Origin: an uncultured Bdellovibrionales bacterium
GTDB lineage: Bacteria > Bdellovibrionota > FAC87 > UBA2466
Length of the DNA: 64,000 nucleotides
Direction of reading: 5' to 3'
NCBI GenBank assembly: GCA_937903155.1
Contig: CALCZU010000080.1
Coordinates: forward strand, 32,817-96,816
Part shown: positions 61,728 to 64,000 of the stretch, piece by piece
How the letters are laid out: every line of letters begins with the position of its first letter
Numbering within the stretch: the first letter of the stretch is position 1
Translations under genes and position numbers: made by a program
The notes under the pieces: generated by a model
Told to the model about the DNA's origin: nothing
Database searches by the model: none
What the model saw: the letters and a program-made list of their open reading frames with translations, nothing else

Positions 61728-62639
61728 ATGAAAAAAATTCTGATTCTTTTGCTTTTCGTTTCTTCGGTTCACGCGAAGATCAAAGTGGCGATTACGGTTG
61801 ATGATCTCCCCACCCATGCGGAACTCCCTGTAGGAGTGACGCGTGAACAAGTGGCTACAAAAATGTTAACTGCTTTGAAGAAGCACAAAGTCGTTGAGGC
61901 TTATGCTTTTATCAATGCGGGTAAAGTCGATGAGAATCAGCAATCTTTTGAAGTTTTAAAGTTATGGCAAGCCGCGGGTTACTCTTTTGGAAACCACACT
62001 TATCGGCATGAAGATTTGAATCAGGTCAAACTAGATAATTTTTTTGCGGCCATTACTAAAAACGAGCCGATGTTGAAGAAGTTGAGTTCCCGCGAAAATT
62101 GGCGTTACTTCCGATATCCATTTTTGAGGGAAGGGGATACTTTAAAGAAGAGAAACGCCGTTCGAGATTTTCTCAAGAAAAGAAAATATCAAATCGCTCA
62201 AGTCACCATCGATTTTGAGGACTGGTCTTGGAATAATCCGTATGCTCGTTGCAAAAAGAAAAATGAATCACAAGCTCTCCTGTGGCTTAAAAATACTTAC
62301 CTGCAAAATGCGATCGACCAGTTAGAAAGAGCCGAAAAATTATCGCAAGCTCTTTTTAACCGAAGCATTCCGCATATTCTGCTTCTTCATATCGGTGCAT
62401 TTGATGCCGAAATGACAGACGCGCTTCTCTCTGCGTACAAAGCAAGGGGCGTTGACTTTATTTCGTTAGAAGAAGCCGCAAAGGATAAGGTTTACGATTT
62501 CGATCCGGCTATTGTTGATAAGCGGGGATCCGAGTTTACGTATCAAGTTTTAAGATCTCGCCATCTGACGTTGCAAGATATTGGAATGGCGGCTTACACA
62601 GCCTACCCCGAAGACGAGCTGGGAAAAATTTGTCAGTAG
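61728..62639 (+). CDS. Exported polysaccharide deacetylase
   Basis: 303 residues. A signal peptide (MKKILILLLFVSSVHA) precedes the NodB-type domain. Motif 1 is VAITVDDLP (Asp-Asp), motif 2 is GNHTYRH (the two metal-binding His), and motif 3 is RYFRYPFLREG. A late LLLHIGAFDAEM may hold the final catalytic His. It removes N- or O-acyl groups from a periplasmic or secreted polysaccharide such as peptidoglycan or chitin; the substrate is inferred. Confidence 0.85.
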   Translation: MKKILILLLFVSSVHAKIKVAITVDDLPTHAELPVGVTREQVATKMLTALKKHKVVEAYAFINAGKVDENQQSFEVLKLWQAAGYSFGNHTYRHEDLNQVKLDNFFAAITKNEPMLKKLSSRENWRYFRYPFLREGDTLKKRNAVRDFLKKRKYQIAQVTIDFEDWSWNNPYARCKKKNESQALLWLKNTYLQNAIDQLERAEKLSQALFNRSIPHILLLHIGAFDAEMTDALLSAYKARGVDFISLEEAAKDKVYDFDPAIVDKRGSEFTYQVLRSRHLTLQDIGMAAYTAYPEDELGKICQ

Positions 62640-62641
62640 CA

Positions 62642-62671
62642 TCCCTTACTCTGTTTACTTAAAATAAGGGA
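62642..62671. terminator. Inverted repeat between convergent deacetylase and lipoprotein genes
   Basis: TCCCTTA and TAAGGGA make perfect 7-base arms around 16 bases, just after the deacetylase stop and over the lipoprotein's last codons. No long T-tract follows. It may end transcription from both sides weakly. Confidence 0.3.
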
Positions 62672-63668
62672 CGACATCGTGTGAAAAGTACGGCTCTTGG
62701 GCTCCCCAGAAGATGTAATTCACTTTAAGAAAAGTTTTCGCGTACTCGTCGAGTTTGGGGACGAGATTCGGCCAGGGTTTGGTGGGATTAATAATTTCAT
62801 TGGTCGTGCCGGAATAGTTTCCATCTTGGACGGCGACTCCGAGAACCATGTCGTCTCCCATTGCATTCATAAACTTGTAAGAATGATTTTGTTGGCTCTT
62901 TTTCTCCGGCATCAAGTCGGGGACGCCGACGGCCGAACCCATTTCTTTTGCGAGTTTATAGGCGGAGTCCATGTAGCCCTTGTCTTCATCGGGAAGCCAC
63001 TCTCCGGGCATAAAGTTGACGTATTGCATGCTAACCGATTTTGGGAATGCTTTTTTTAGAGTTTTCATATTTTCCAAAATCGAATCCCGGTATTTTGCGT
63101 AAGTGAACCCAGACTTCGCAGTTTGTGCATTTTCGTAGACTCCGACGGCCGTTTCTTGCAACGTAATTCCTTCAATTTTTCCGTCGAATTCTTTTCCCAG
63201 AGCGAGAAGAACTTTGTGAAGCCTCTCGGCTACAGCGGGGTCCCAGCGCATCAAGACCCAGCCTTCTTGTTTACCGTGATCGTTTTTTTGAGGGATTGCT
63301 CCGCCGTTGTATTTCGCTTTTTGCATCAGATATTTCGGGATTGCCGTGAGCTTGGGATCAAACGTCGTATCTTGGAACTGGATAAAAAGTTTCTTATTTT
63401 TCGATTTTAGATAGTCAAAGTCTTTTTTGATGACACTAAAGTCGTACTCATCCTCGCCTTGTTCGAGTTCCTTCCACGCGTACATCAGTTGCGCTCCAAC
63501 AAATTTCTGTGTGTCCAAGAAGTTCTTCTCGGAAATTCGCCCTCTATCACGCCCGAAGAAGACAAAGTTCTGCACCGTTTTAGCTTTAGAATCCGGAACT
63601 CGGGCGGGAGAGGTCGCACAGCCCAAAGTTGAAAAAAGAACACAAAGAATCGGAATGGATAATTTCAT
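62655..63668 (-). CDS. Lipoprotein, TIM-barrel glycosidase-like
   Basis: 337 residues from the ATG at 63668. The signal peptide ends in TLGC, giving predicted lipidated Cys17. The strand-like segments GAQLMYAWKELEQGEDEYDF, LFIQFQDTTFD and EGITLQETAVG, and the late IFWGAQEPYF, follow the pattern of clan GH-A glycoside hydrolases, where Glu at strand ends are acid/base and nucleophile (QE in both late blocks). This is a fold-level inference; no family is assigned. It is convergent with the polysaccharide deacetylase, so both may act on one polymer. Confidence 0.6.
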   Translation of the reverse strand: MKLSIPILCVLFSTLGCATSPARVPDSKAKTVQNFVFFGRDRGRISEKNFLDTQKFVGAQLMYAWKELEQGEDEYDFSVIKKDFDYLKSKNKKLFIQFQDTTFDPKLTAIPKYLMQKAKYNGGAIPQKNDHGKQEGWVLMRWDPAVAERLHKVLLALGKEFDGKIEGITLQETAVGVYENAQTAKSGFTYAKYRDSILENMKTLKKAFPKSVSMQYVNFMPGEWLPDEDKGYMDSAYKLAKEMGSAVGVPDLMPEKKSQQNHSYKFMNAMGDDMVLGVAVQDGNYSGTTNEIINPTKPWPNLVPKLDEYAKTFLKVNYIFWGAQEPYFSHDVVPYFK

Positions 63669-63890
63669 CTCATTTTCATGCCTGACGACCCCTATGTTGT
63701 CCACGCCTTGTTATCTGTTGGGACGGTAAGCTTTGGAATTTTTTCGATTTACAGTCGGGATTTCTCATTTAACGGAGCGGAACGAGAAAATTTTACAATG
63801 GGTCGACTCAAAGCTTGACGAAACGCCAAAAAAGTATGATTTTCCAACAACTTTCGTTCACTTTATAGCCGAAAGAAAGTGGCTTTTATG

Positions 63891-63967
63891 GTGGGTGTAG
63901 CTCAGTTGGTTAGAGCACTAGACTGTGACTCTGGGGGCCGCGGGTTCGAACCCCGTCACCCACCCCA
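63891..63967 (+). tRNA. tRNA-His (anticodon GUG)
   Basis: A 7-base-pair acceptor stem (GTGGGTG with CACCCAC), D-arm, anticodon stem CTAGA/TCTGG with loop CTGTGAC (GTG anticodon), T-arm GCGGG/CCCGT with TTCGAAC, and encoded CCA. The base before the first, G at 63890, is the G-1 specific to tRNA-His, and the discriminator is C as expected. An AT-rich run follows to the window end. Confidence 0.95.
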
Positions 63968-64000
63968 TATTATTTAATATTAATATTAAACTTAATATTA

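Noticed and set aside
63815..63840. TTGACG and TATGAT upstream of tRNA-His as a promoter
   Set aside because: The spacer is only 14 bases. A 43-base leader before the tRNA is possible, but the promoter cannot be supported.

Overview
The window looks like chromosomal core from a Gram-negative, probably free-living or predatory bacterium of the Bdellovibrionota type. This is inference from content, not a taxonomic result. It rests on the DUF4423/TIGR02147-like regulators paired with exported proteins, the very large TIG/kelch surface lipoprotein, a full lipoprotein-maturation set (lgt, lnt), LPS/phospholipid genes and moderate GC. There are no insertion sequences, phage genes, CRISPR arrays or rRNA genes. 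Coding density is very high: no gene-free stretch exceeds 300 bases. The longest is about 220 bases, before the tRNA at the right end, and I see no gene there.

Layout. 1-6.7 kb: the end of a TIGR02147-like regulator overlapping an exported protein gene, a NIF3/YqfO-like protein, a DUF4336 protein, an NlpC/P60-like exported protein, MarC, cardiolipin synthase and a methyltransferase. 6.7-12.7 kb (minus): NDH-2 with an unrecognised partner, an aquaglyceroporin, an FkbM methyltransferase and a YfhO-like membrane protein. 12.8-19.4 kb (plus): ftsH, a small acidic protein, psd, pssA, asd, truA and a TonB-like protein. 19.3-22.4 kb (minus): a YkgJ-like protein, an AI-2E-family permease, rpsI, rplM and a Cys-rich protein. 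22.6-26.1 kb: fadI-fadJ beta-oxidation pair. 26.1-35.8 kb (minus): a GLUG lipoprotein, an exported HExxH protein, DUF1015, purD, a GYF/TPR protein and purH. 35.9-38.4 kb: cbs plus cystathionine gamma-lyase/synthase (transsulfuration). 38.4-43.5 kb (minus): a second exported-protein/TIGR02147 module, then an SRPBCC-lnt-lgt-small membrane protein operon. 43.7-50.3 kb: a 2215-residue lipoprotein with 16 TIG repeats and about 14 kelch-like repeats. 50.4-55.7 kb: manC, a separate PMI-like cupin, a SPOR protein, rhodanese, Pit with its DUF47 partner, and an EamA permease. 55.8-63.7 kb: tex, a CvfB-like S1 protein, oxyR, a DEAD-box helicase, a polysaccharide deacetylase and a putative glycosidase-like lipoprotein. 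The window closes with tRNA-His(GUG).

Functional themes. The envelope dominates: phospholipid synthesis (psd, pssA, cls), lipoprotein maturation (lgt, lnt), three predicted lipoproteins, several exported proteins, mannose-nucleotide synthesis and SPOR. Metabolism includes late purine synthesis (purD, purH), fatty-acid oxidation feeding a non-pumping NADH dehydrogenase, and homocysteine-to-cysteine conversion.

The two most interesting non-routine signals are these. First, the same regulator-then-exported-protein module occurs twice. Second, several genes have a promoter-like -10 hexamer only 6-7 bases before the ATG and no convincing Shine-Dalgarno, which predicts leaderless mRNAs.
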